64,000 nt of DNA from Sphingomicrobium sp. GTDB taxonomy: Bacteria > Pseudomonadota > Alphaproteobacteria > Sphingomonadales > Sphingomonadaceae. How positions within the stretch are numbered: position 1 is the stretch's first letter; every line of letters begins with the position of its first letter. The notes below the pieces were generated by a model that saw nothing but the letters and a program-made list of their open reading frames with translations, did not search any database and had not been told where the DNA came from. A program made the translations under genes and the position numbers. Of this stretch, positions 42,873 to 52,467 are shown piece by piece. Location of the stretch: positions 1-64,000 of the forward strand of contig JAUJOV010000007.1 in the NCBI GenBank assembly GCA_030447545.1. The letters run 5' to 3'.

Positions 42873-44360
42873 ATGCTCAGCACCGAACAGGCTCCAGGCG
42901 ACCGCGCAATCGCTCGTGGAGCGCGCCCGCGCGGCCGGCGCGAGCGCCGCCGACGCAGCCTATCTCGAGCGCATTGACTGGTTGAAAACGGCGTCCAGGA
43001 TCGCCGCGCGTCGGCGAGCTCCGAGCCCCCACCGTCGACCGCGCGCGAAAGCGAAGAGCTTGGCCTTCGCGTGTTCCTCGGCACCCGGTCGGCCAGCGCC
43101 GCCTCGTCCGACTTCTCGTCCCACGCGCTTGCCGAGCTGGTCGCCAGACGGCGTGACCTCGCAATGCGGCGCGGCGGGCCAAGCGGCGGCGCGAAGACCC
43201 CTATCCGGCCTCGCCCGAACCGCGGACCTGCTCCACCGCGGCGACCCGCCCGACATCGCTTCGCAAGACATCGACGCCCCGACCCTGCACGCGCTTCGCC
43301 GGCGCGCTCTGGCGGCCGAACACGTCGCGCGCGGCGTTCCGGGATGAAGCCTCACCAACTCGAGCGGCGGCGGAGCATCGATCGGGTTTGCCGTCGGCAG
43401 GCCTCATCGCGTCTTGCAACCTCGACCGGGATGCCGGCCAGCGCGTGCCGCCATCGACCGGCCACAGCTGCTCGGCGAGCGTCATCGCGGACGCTCCCGG
43501 CTCCCCGACATGCAGCGCGACCATGATCGGCACGGCACTCGCCACCTCGACGACCTAGATGTTCTTGCCGTTGGTTCGCGCCGGAGCAGATCGGGCGTCC
43601 TCGCCGGCGAGCGCGCAGGTGAACTTCACGCCGCCGGGACTTGCGCCGCGCCCCGGCCGCTATCCCGTGCTGTTCGACCCGCGCGTGTCGATGGCCCGCT
43701 GCTTAGCCATTTCATCGGCGCGATGGCCGGCGCGTCGGTCGCGCGCAAGTCCAGCTTCCTCCAGGACAGGCTCGGCACGCAGCCGCACCGCGTCGGGCGT
43801 GAACATCATCGACGAGCCGCTTCGCCCGCGCGGGGTGCCGTCGCGTTCAGGTCGACGGCGAAGCTCTCGCGCTCGGCGAAGCTTGCTCCGCGCCACGTCG
43901 AGGACGGAGTGCTGAGGGAGATCGATCGCTGTCGATCACCCAGGCTTTGCGGCCCGGCGGATCGCAAATCCAACCCACCGGCCATGACCTTCTCCCCGGG
44001 TCCAGCGGCCCTGCCTTTGCCGGCTACGAGCAACTTGCGTCTCGCCGCCGGCTGCGCGCAGCCGCGACGATCTGCTCGCCGCCTTTCCCGAGGCCTGTGC
44101 TGGTGACCGAGCTGATCGGCCTGGCGTGAGCGGACGTCACCGGCGACTACAGCCGCTTCGGGCGCACCGCCGGCTCACCGACGAATTGCGCGGCGGATAC
44201 TGGTTCGACCGAGCCGGTCGAAACGTCGGCCTCGGCGCATCGCCTCCAACCTCATCGACATGCCACCGAGCAACGGCGATCGAGCCTTTTGCGTCCGATC
44301 TCGAGCTTCGCCGCGGCATCGACGCGCCGACGGTGCTGATCCCCGAAATGACCGTCGTGA
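42873..44360 (+). CDS. pmbA: TldD/PmbA-family metalloprotease component, heavily frame broken
   Basis: TldD/PmbA proteins form a heterodimeric zinc protease that degrades unfolded peptides and processes some modified peptides. ATG 42873 opens MLSTEQA; AQSLVERARAAGASAADAAY follows. Further pieces are SQDIDAPTLHALR (about 43265), LLSHFIGAMAGASVARKSSF (43700-43760), DRLGTQPHRVG, VLVTELIGL (44098) and DLELRRGIDAPTVLI near the end, the usual order for PmbA. No single frame covers more than a fraction, so dozens of bases are wrong or missing. The 3' end is approximate. It meets the CoA-binding gene tail to tail. Confidence 0.75.
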
Positions 44361-44363
44361 CCG

Positions 44364-44805
44364 TCATGGGCGCGCAGGCTCGACCGCCGGGATCCGCAGC
44401 CGCACGATCTCGATCTTGATGCAGCTGTCCATCACCACCTTGAGCCCGGCCGCCTCGGCGCGAGCGGCAGCCTCCTCGTTGACGATGCCGAGCTGAAGCC
44501 ACACCGCCTTCGCGCCAGCCGCAATCGCCTCGTCCACCGCCTCGCCCGCCGCCTGCGGCCGGCGGAAAATGTCGACGATGTCGATCGGCTGCCCGATCCC
44601 GCCAAGGTCGCTCACGACCGTCTCGCCAAGCACTTGCTCGCCCGCGATCTGCGGGTTGACCGGGATCACCTTGAATCCGTGGCGCTGAAGGAACGCCATC
44701 ACGCCATGCGACGGGCGGCTCGGCCGGTCCGACGCGCCGACCACGGCAATCGTGCGCGCATCTCCCCAGCAGCTCGGCAACATCATCGGCCCGGGTCAGC
44801 GGCAT
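44364..44805 (-). CDS. CoA-binding domain protein (YccU-like), one frame break
   Basis: Rossmann-type CoA-binding domain of about 146 residues. TIAVVGASDRPSRPSHGVM, GFKVIPVNPQIAGEQVLG, IDIVDIFRRP and AKAVWLQLGIVNEEAAARAE are typical of the stand-alone CoA_binding_2 family, whose role is unknown. ATG 44805 (MPLTRADDVAELLG) is in a second frame, with an indel near 44763; an upstream-free version would start at 44786. It lies downstream of mrp on the same strand with a repeat-like dyad between. Confidence 0.82.
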
Positions 44806-44815
44806 CGGTCCTCCT

Positions 44816-44847
44816 GTTCCTCCCCGAGCGCGCTCGAAAGAGGGAAC
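44816..44847. repeat. Inverted repeat between mrp and the CoA-binding gene
   Basis: GTTCC and GGAAC arms enclose a GAGCGCGCTC palindrome. It may act as a hairpin terminator or be another copy of the dispersed GC-rich repeats; there is no T-run. Confidence 0.3.
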
Positions 44848-44862
44848 CATCGCACCAATGCT

Positions 44863-45825
44863 TCAGCGCGGCGCCGTTTCCATCGCCGCAAGCAGGCTGC
44901 GCGCAAGCTCGGCGAACGCCGCCGCTTCGGGCCCATTCCCGGCTTATGATCGGGAGTGCCCGCGTCCGACGCCGCCCGAAGCGAGCGCGACAGCGGCAGG
45001 CGCCCAAGGAACGCCACGCCGACCTGCGCCGCCGCCGCTTGCGCGCCCCCGCTCCCGAACGGGTCCGACGCTCGCCGCAATGCGGACAGACATAGCCCGC
45101 CATGTTCTCGACCAGCCCGAGCACCGGCACGTCCATCTTGCGAAACAGGTCGATCGCCCGCGTCGCGTCGATCAGCGACAGGTCCTGCGGAGTGGACACG
45201 ATCAGCGCCCCGGCGGGCCGCGCCTTCTGGATCAGCGACAATTGCACGTCGCCGGTGCCCGGCGGAAGATCGACCAGCAGCTCGCAATCCCCCCAGTCCG
45301 CCTCGATCAGCCGGGCAAGCGCGCCGGTCGCCATCGGCCCGCGCCACGCGAGCGCATGGCCCGGGGCCACCAGCTGCCCCAGCGACAGGAACCTCAGCCC
45401 ATGCGCCTCGACCGGGATCAGCCGGTCGTCGCCGCCTCCGGCTTCTCGCTGCTGCCAAGAAGGCGTCGGCTGCGACGGCCCGTAAACGTCGGCATCGACC
45501 AGCCCGACCTTGCGCCCGCTGCTCGCCAGCGCGACTGCAAAGGTTGGCCGCGACGGTGGACTTGCCAACCCGCCCTTGCCGCTGCCGATGGCGATCAGGT
45601 GCGCTGCGGCTGGGAGGCGGTGAGCGCGATCCGCACCTGAGCGACACCGGGCACTGCCGCCACCGCCTCGTCGAGCTCGCGCTCGAGCCGCGAGCGCGCC
45701 GCCGCGTCGAGCCCGCTTGCCTCGACGATCAGAGTCGCAACTCCGCCGACCAGCCTGCGCGAAGCGGATCCGTCGCCGTGCGGCAGGCCGGCAAGGGCGG
45801 CCGATGCATCGCTGTCGGTGCTCAT
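44863..45825 (-). CDS. mrp: Mrp/ApbC-family Fe-S cluster carrier ATPase, frame broken
   Basis: P-loop ATPase that carries Fe-S clusters. The short N-terminal domain (ERELDEAVAAVPGVAQVRIAL) is a MIP18/DUF59-like remnant. The deviant Walker A lies around 45560-45600, where KGGVGKST can be assembled only across an indel. Then follow VGLVDADVYGPSQP, DLPPGTGDVQLSLIQ, STPQDLSLIDATRAIDLFRK, ENMAGYVCPHCGE with the CxxC, and LGRLPLSRSLR. The C-terminus is AFAELARSLLAAMETAPR. ATG 45825 and TGA 44863 give about 320 residues. It is divergent from hflK. Confidence 0.87.
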
Positions 45826-45897
45826 CGCGCGCGCGAGATAGGCGCCGCCCGGGCGCTTGCCACTGTTTTTCGCCCCGTGGGGCTCTATAAAGGTTCG

Positions 45898-46987
45898 ATG
45901 ACCATCTTTCCGGGGCTGGGGAAAAGGGCGCGAGGCCTGCTCAGCGACATCAAGGGCCCCTGGGTCCGTCGGGCGGGTCCGATCCCGACCAGGGCGAAAC
46001 GCCTCCGCCGGCCGGTCCATGGGGCGACGGTTCGGAGCGCAAGCGGCGGACCGCGGGCGCCCCGTCAACGTCACTTCGCTCGACGAATTCTGCGCAAGAG
46101 CCGCGCCCGCTTCGGCGGCGGCGGCGGCGGCTTTTCCGGGCACGCCCAACCGCTCGATGATCATGTGGGCGATCCTTGGCCTCTCGCCGTGTGGCTCGTG
46201 TTCACTTCCTTCCACCTGATCTCGGCCGCCGAGCGCGGCGTGGTCAGCCGCTTCGGCCGCTACAGCCACACCTTGGCGCCGGGCGTTGGAATGACCCTGC
46301 CCTCGCCGATCGACCGCGTGCGCAAGATCGACGTCGAGAACATCCGCAACGTCGAGCTCGGCTCGGCCAAGCACCGAAACGCTGATGCTGACCGGCGACC
46401 AGAACATCATCGACATCGCGTATTCGGTGCGCTGGAACATCCGCGACCCGGAGCTTTACCTGTTCCAGCTCGCCCAGCCCGACGAGACCATCCGCGAGGT
46501 CGCCGAAAGCGCGATGCGCGCGGTGGTCGCGACCGTGTCGCTCGACCAGGCGATCGGCGAAGGCCGCGGCGAGATCGAGCGCCGGGTCACCGTCGCGATG
46601 CAGGGCATCCTCGATGCCTATCGCGCCGGCGTCACCGTCCAGGGCGTCGCCATCCGCCAGGCCGATCCGCCGCAGGCCGTCAACGAAGCCTTCAAGGAAG
46701 TCACCGCCGCCCAGCAGCAGGCGCAGAGCTGGCATCAACCAGGCCAATGCCTATGCGATCCAGCTCACCGAGGAGGCCGAAGGCGCGGCGCGCGTCGTTC
46801 GACAAGGTCTACGAACAATACCGCTTGTCGCCCGACGTCACCCGCCGGAGGATGTATTACGAGACGATGGAGCAGGTCCTGCAGAACGTCGACAAGACGA
46901 TCATCGAGGCTCCCGGCGTGACCCCCTATCTGCCGCTGCCCGAAGTCCAGGAAGCAGTCGCAGCCGCCGCAGGGAGTCGCCCAGTGA
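45898..46987 (+). CDS. hflK: HflK, SPFH protein of the FtsH modulator complex, frame broken
   Basis: Inner-membrane protein that with HflC encloses the FtsH protease. The N-terminus is a polar, glycine-rich cytoplasmic segment (MTIFPGLGKRARGLLSDIKG, FGGGGGGF), followed by one helix (AVWLVFTSFHLISAAERGVV) and the SPFH domain (GRYSHTLAPGVGMTLPSPID, LTGDQNIIDIAYSVRWNI, ALVVATVSLDQAIGEGR-like). The C-terminus reads YLPLPEVQEAVAAAAG. Indels fall near 45980, 46090, 46380, 46730 and 46970. The corrected stop TGA 46985-46987 overlaps the hflC start as GTGA. The run of open frame into hflC is a result of the last indel, not a fusion. Confidence 0.87.
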
Positions 46988-47834
46988 CCGGCCCAGTGAC
47001 CGGCCTGATCCGGCGCCGCCCGCTGCTCAGCGGCATTCTCGCGCTCGTCACCCTGTTCATCATCCTCAGCGCCTTCCCGATCATCCCCGAGACCAAGCAG
47101 GCGGTGGTCGTGCGCTTCGGCAAGCCCGACCGGATCCTCGGAGCGACGCGCGCGGGGATCAACTTCAAGATCCCCTTTGCCGAGAGCATCGTGTGGATCG
47201 ACAAGCGCGTGCAGTCGGTCGACATGGACCGCCAGCAGGTGCTTTCGACCGACCAGCGCCGGCTCGAGGTCGACGCATTCGCCCGCTACCGGATCGTCAA
47301 CCCCTATCTGATGTACATCCGCGCCGGCGACGAGGACCGCCTGCGCATCGCCCTGGTGCCGATCCTCGGCTCGGAAATCCGCAACGAGCTTGGCCAGCAG
47401 CCGTTCGCCGCGCTCCTTTCCCCGAACGCCAGGGCGTGATGAAGAACGTCCGAAGCAGCCTCGACCGAGTCGCCGCCCAATATGGCGCAAGGATCATCGA
47501 CGTGCGCATCAAGCAGGCCGATCTGCCCAGCGGCACCCCGCTCGAATCCGCGTTCGAGCGGATGCAGACGGCGCGCCAGCAGGAAGCGCGCTCGATCCGC
47601 GCCGAAGGCGCCAAGCGCGCGGCGATCATCCGCGCCGAAGCCGACGCCCAGGCCGCCCGGGTTTACGCCAACGCTTTCGGCAAGGACCCCGACTTCTACG
47701 AATTCTACCGGGCGATGCAGTCCTACACGAGGACCTTCCTGGGCGAGGGCGGCCAGCCGCCGACGGCAGGAACCAACATCATCTTGTCGCCTGACAACGA
47801 CTATCTGAAGGAATTCAACGGAAGGGGACGCTGA
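46984..47834 (+). CDS. hflC: HflC, SPFH protein of the FtsH modulator complex, one frame break
   Basis: Partner of HflK. One N-terminal membrane helix (LLSGILALVTLFIILSAFPI), then the SPFH domain (ETKQAVVVRFGKPDRI, VQSVDMDRQQVLSTDQRRLE, VDAFARYRIVNPYLMY). After an indel near 47430 come RVAAQYGARIIDVRIKQADL, the coiled-coil MQTARQQEARSIRAEGAKRA and the end FLGEGGQPPTAGTNIILSP. GTG 46984 or 46996 could start it; a duplicated CCAGTGACCGG there makes the choice uncertain. About 283 residues. Confidence 0.88.
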
Positions 47835-47934
47835 GCCCGCGTTCAAATCGCGTTCAGGCGTTCGGTCTAGCTGGATTGTCGGGCTAGACGAGTAAGAGGT
47901 CATGCGGTGTCGATGAAATCGAAGGAGTCGGGAA

Positions 47935-49493
47935 GTGCGCTACGCCTATGGGGTCGCAACGGCTTTGCTTGTCGGCGGAACCGCCTTTTTCGCTCGCCAC
48001 CGGGACCGCTGGAGCGCAGGTCGCGCAGAACGCGCCGGTCGCGCTTGCGCCGGGCGGCGGCCCGATCTCGTTCGCCGATCTGTCCGCGCGGCTTCAGCCT
48101 GCGGTGGTCAACATCTCGACCAAGCAGCGCGTGCCGGCGAGGGCCCAGGGCGCCGACCCGCTCGAGGAATTCTTCCGCCGCTTCGGCCTGCCTGAGGGCC
48201 AGGGCCAGGGCCAGGGCGGCGGTGGCGGCGGTGGCGGCGGTGGCGGCGGCGGCCGCGTAGCTCGCGCGACCTCGGGCTCGCTCGGCTCAGGCTTCGTCAT
48301 CTCGCCCGACGGCTATGTCGTCACCAACAACCATCTGATCCAGAGCGCCAACGGCACCGGCACGGTCGACGAAGTCACCGTGATCTTCGCCAACCGCCGC
48401 GAATATACCGCGCGCATCGTCGGCCGCGACCAGCTCGCCGACCTCGCCTTGCTCAAGATCGACGGGCAGAACCTGCCCTACGTGCGCTGGGGCAACAGCG
48501 AGCGCGCCCGCGTCGGCGACTGGGTGCTTGCGATCGGCAACCCCTACGGCCTTGGCGGCACCGTCACGGCCGGGATCATCTCCGCGCTTCACCGCGGAAT
48601 CACCGGCGCCGGCGCCTACGACCGCTACATCCAGACCGATGCGTCGATCAACATGGGCAATTCGGGCGGCCCGATGTTCGACCTCAACGGCAATGTCATC
48701 GGGATCAACACCGCGCTGATCTCGCCGACCGGAGCATCGGTCGGAATCGGCTCGCCATCCCGACCGAGCTGGCCAAGCCGGTGATCGACGCGCTTCGCCG
48801 CGGCCAGCGGCCGCAGCGCGGCTATCGGCGTCGGCCTCCAGCCGCTCGAGGAAGGCATTGCCGAAGCGCTCGGCCTGCCCAAGGACCGCGGCGAGCTCGT
48901 CCGCTCGATCCAGCCGGGCGAGCCTGCGGCCCGCGCCGGGCTCCAGCAGGGCGACGTGATCCTGCGAGTCAACGGCCGCGACGTCACTCCGGACGAGACC
49001 GTCTCCTTCCTGATCGCCCAGACTCCGGTCGGCGCGCGAATCCCGCTCGACGTCATCCGCGACGGCCGCCGCCAGACGGTGACCGTCGCCGTCGGCCAGC
49101 GTCCGACCGAGGAAGAGCTCGCCCGCCGGCTCGGGACCGAACCCGAGCAGGAGGACGGCCTCGCGCCCGAGAACGCTCCGGCGATCCCCGGCAGCTCGGC
49201 GCTCGGCCTCCAGCTCAGCCGCTCAGCCCGGCCATCGCCCGCTCGCTCAACCTGCCCGCCGGAGCGCGGAGTGGTCGTCGCCGCGGTCGATCCCAACAGC
49301 GACGCGGCCGACAAGGGCCTTCAGCGCGGCGACGTGATCATCTCGATCAACCGCCAGGCGGTATCGAGCCCGGCGCAGGTGCAGTCGGTGGTCCAGTCCG
49401 CGCAGCGCGCCGGCCGCTCGAGCGTGCTCCTGCTGGTCAAGCGCGGCACTGCGCCCGGAAGCCTTCGTCGGAGTCGAAATCGGCGGCCGCTGA
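47935..49493 (+). CDS. degP: DegP/HtrA-type periplasmic serine protease, frame broken
   Basis: Do-family protease and chaperone. GTG 47935 has GAAGGAG about 7 bases upstream and opens a signal sequence ([18 protein letters not shown]). The trypsin-like domain has the triad His in VVTNNHLIQ, Asp in LADLALLKI and Ser in [10 protein letters not shown]. Two PDZ domains follow ([19 protein letters not shown] with [12 protein letters not shown], and [20 protein letters not shown]). A run of about 13 glycines precedes the protease domain. Indels fall near 47980, 48750, 48815, 49225 and 49460. The corrected end is VGVEIGGR at 49493. Next to hflKC it forms an envelope quality-control group. Confidence 0.9.
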
Positions 49494-49559
49494 GCAGCGC
49501 AGCCGGAAGCTTTTTGCCCGATTGTTCAGCCGGATGCTCGCTGCTGGCTGCAGGTGGTC

Positions 49560-51818
49560 ATGGACACAGGGTCTGACGGAGCTTCGGACGGCACGTTTGC
49601 ACACCGCCAGCGCTCGGCTCCGATTTCGAGCACGGCTACTGGCGCTCTGCTCCAATCGCGCCGGTCCTGCTTCCCGACCTCGCGCCCGAGCGTATCGGAA
49701 CCGAGGAGTTCCAGCTCCTCGCCGACAATATTCCAACCCTGTGCTGGATCGCCAACGGCGATGGCTACATCGTCTGGTACAACCGGCGCTGGCACGAATA
49801 TTGCGGCACCGCGCTCGAGGAGATGGAGCGCTGGGGCTGGCAATCGGTCCATCATCCGGACGTCCTCCCGGCGGTGATGGAGCGTTGGACCACCGCCAGT
49901 CTGCGCGTTCGAACACCGAAGATGCGGCCGGCCGCTCCACGACGTCATCCACCACAAATATCGCGGATGGCCGCTGTTACGGCCGCTTCACGAATGCCCG
50001 CGTCCCGCGTCCGAAGCCGATCCGCGACTCGCAGCGGCGCCGTCGTTCGCTGGTCGCCGGTGCGAACACCGAGATCGGCGCTCAGCGCGACGGCCGAAGC
50101 ACGCGCTTCGCGAGCAAAGCCGGATCCTCGAGACCCTCAACCGCACCGGCGCAGCCGTCGCCGGCGAGCTCGACCTGCAGAAGCTGGTGCAGATGGTGAC
50201 CGATGCCGGCGTCGAGCTGGCCGCCGCCGAGTTCGAGCCTTCTTCTACAATGTCGCCAACGACGCCGGCGAGAGCTACATGCTCTACACCTTGTCGGGCG
50301 CTGACTCGTCGCAGTTCGGCTTCGGCCTGCCGCGCAACACTGCGGTGTTCCAGCCGACCTTCAGCGGCGCGGTAGTGCGCTCCGACGACATCACCAAGGA
50401 CCCGCGCTACGGCAGGAACGCACCCCACCACGGCCTTCCGCAAGGCCATTTGCCGGTTCGAAGCCACCTCGCCGTGCCGGTGATCAGCCGGTCGGGCGAA
50501 GTCATCGGCGGCCTGTTCTTCGGCCACGCCGAGCCGGCGCAGTTCACCCAAAGCCACGAGCGGCTGATGACCGGCCTCGCCTCGCAGGCGGCGGTCAGCA
50601 TCGACAATGCCCGCCTCTACCAGGAGCTGCAGCGCTCCAACGAGACTCTCGAGCAGCGCGTTGCCGAGCGCACGGCCGAGCTCGCCACCGCCAACGAAGC
50701 GCTTCGCCAGGCCCAGAAGATGGAAGCGATCGGCCAGCTGACCGGCGGCATCGCGCACGACTTCAACAACATGCTGACCGTCATCCGCGGCTCGGCCGAC
50801 GTGCTCCAGCGCGGTCTGGGCGACGAAGCCAGGCGGATGCGCTACATCCAGGCGATCGCCGACACCGCCGACCGCGCCGCGCGCCTCACCGGCCAGCTGC
50901 TCGCCTTCGCCCGGCGCCAGGCGCTCAAGCCCGAAGTGTTCGACGTCGAGCAGCGCGTCGGCGGGATCGCCGACATGCTGCGCACCGTGCTCGGCTCGCG
51001 CATCTGCCTGGTCATCGCGAGCACCTGCCCCGACTGCTTCGTCGAGGCGGACTCGGCGCAGTTCGAGACCTCGCTCGTCAACATGGCGGTGAACGCGCGC
51101 GACGCGATGGATGGGGAAGGCGAGCTTCGGCTCGACGCCGGGCGCGCCGAGGCGCTTCCCAGCGGCGGCACCGGGGAGCCGGCGCGGCACGGCTACATCT
51201 GCATCACGGTGTCCGACACCGGCGAGGGGATCGCGCCCGACGCGCTCCAGCGCATCTTCGAGCCCTTCTACACGACCAAGGAGACCGGCAAGGGAACCGG
51301 CCTCGGCCTCAGCCAGGTGTACGGCTTCGCCAACCAGTCGGGCGGCGAGATCCACGTCACCAGCGAGCTTGGCCGCGGGACCAGCTTCACCCTGTTCCTG
51401 CCGGCGCGGCCGCGCGCGGCGAGAAGGCCGACGCGTCGCCCCGGCAGCGACGGCGGAGCCGCACGCGGAGGGCTGCATCCTGGTCGTCGAGGACAACGAC
51501 CATGTCGGCCAGTTCGCCGAGCAGGTGCTTGGCGAAATCGGCTTCCAGACCCGCCGCGCCGCCTCGGCCGCCCAGGCGCTCGAGCTGCTCGAAACCGACG
51601 AGCGCTTCGACCTGGTGTTCAGCGACATCGTCATGCCCGGGCAGAGCGGGATCGAGCTCGGCCACGAGATCCGCCGGCGCTGGCCCGACATGCCGATCAT
51701 CCTCACCACCGGCTACAGCGACGCGCTTGCCCGCGGCGACCATTCCTTCCCGGTGCTCCACAAGCCCTATTCGCTCGAAGCGCTGGCCGACGCGATCGGC
51801 CGCGCCGTCAAACACTAG
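49560..51818 (+). CDS. Hybrid sensor histidine kinase (PAS-GAF-HisKA-HATPase-REC), frame broken
   Basis: Soluble hybrid kinase. The PAS domain is near 49715-49900 ([20 protein letters not shown]). The GAF-like domain spans about 50190-50610 ([40 protein letters not shown]). HisKA has its His in [17 protein letters not shown], HATPase has [13 protein letters not shown] and [14 protein letters not shown], and the C-terminal receiver has phosphoacceptor Asp in [13 protein letters not shown] (about 51625) and HKPYS. No membrane helices were seen. Indels fall in the PAS-GAF linker (49900-50240) and near 51430. The start is uncertain (ATG 49560 chosen). It follows degP by about 70 bp, so it may belong to the same stress-linked unit. 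Confidence 0.82.
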
Positions 51819-52062
51819 CCCACCGCGCTCGCCACCGGCCCCTGCGCGCCTCCGCGTCAGGCCACACACGGAGGCGGGGCCTCAAGGGCTGGCGAATCCG
51901 GCAGATCGTTCCTCCCGCTGATCGCTGTCACGCCCTCAGCCTCGCCGCGGAGCCTTTGGGCAGGCCAAGGATCGCTCGCCCGACGATCGCGAAGGCGGCA
52001 AGACGCGCAAGCTCTGCCCGCGCGCAAGTCCCTGGTGCAGGCGCTTTCCAGCCGGCCCGCGC

Positions 52063-52467
52063 GTGGCAGGTGACAGCCGCAAGCTGATCCGCTCGCTCGA
52101 AGGCGAGTTTCGCGACGCGCTCCTGTCCAAGGACAATGAGCGGCTGCGCGCGCTGATCCATCCGCGCTTCGTGCTGATCGGCACGCGCTCGGCCGGCCCG
52201 TTCACGATCGACCGCGACGAATGGCTCGACAGCGTCAAGCGGCGCGAGATCGTCCGCATCGACCTCGACATCCGCGAGGCGATCGTGTTCGACCAGGTGA
52301 TCGTCGCGACGATCGACGCTCGCTGGACCGTGCGATATCTCGGCGCCGAGATCCAGGACCGGGTGCTTCTGACCGACGTCTGGGTGCTCGACGACGGGCG
52401 CTGGTCGCGTGGTGCGCAGGCATTCGAGCCCCGTCCCGCCCAACCAGAAAAGCGACGGGGGACGAAC
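52063..52467 (+). CDS. NTF2-like (DUF4440/SnoaL-type) small protein
   Basis: About 130 residues: RSLEGEFRDALLSKDNERLR, then ALIHPRFVLIGTRSAGPFTI and LLTDVWVLDDGRW, the pattern of the cone-shaped NTF2-like fold often annotated DUF4440. After GRW a shift of frame gives VVRRHSSPV, the usual ending of such proteins, so an indel near 52410 is likely. As it stands the frame runs straight into the transporter gene; the apparent fusion is not believed. The start is GTG 52063. Function unknown; such domains bind small ligands or act as steroid-isomerase-like enzymes. Confidence 0.65.

Noticed and set aside
41701-44360. Calling ubiA and pmbA pseudogenes
   Set aside because: Both are usually kept in this group, and similar errors hit ribosomal and cell-wall genes here. 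Read error or chimera is the simpler cause.
44956-47439. A continuous frame joining HflK and HflC
   Set aside because: The GTGA overlap of stop and start is visible one frame away, and both proteins have their normal ends. A single indel explains the apparent fusion.
48190-48255. Glycine run in DegP as a frameshift or error
   Set aside because: The frame is kept on both sides and mixed GGC/GGT codons are used. Gly-rich linkers before the protease domain are known in this family, though the exact length may be uncertain.
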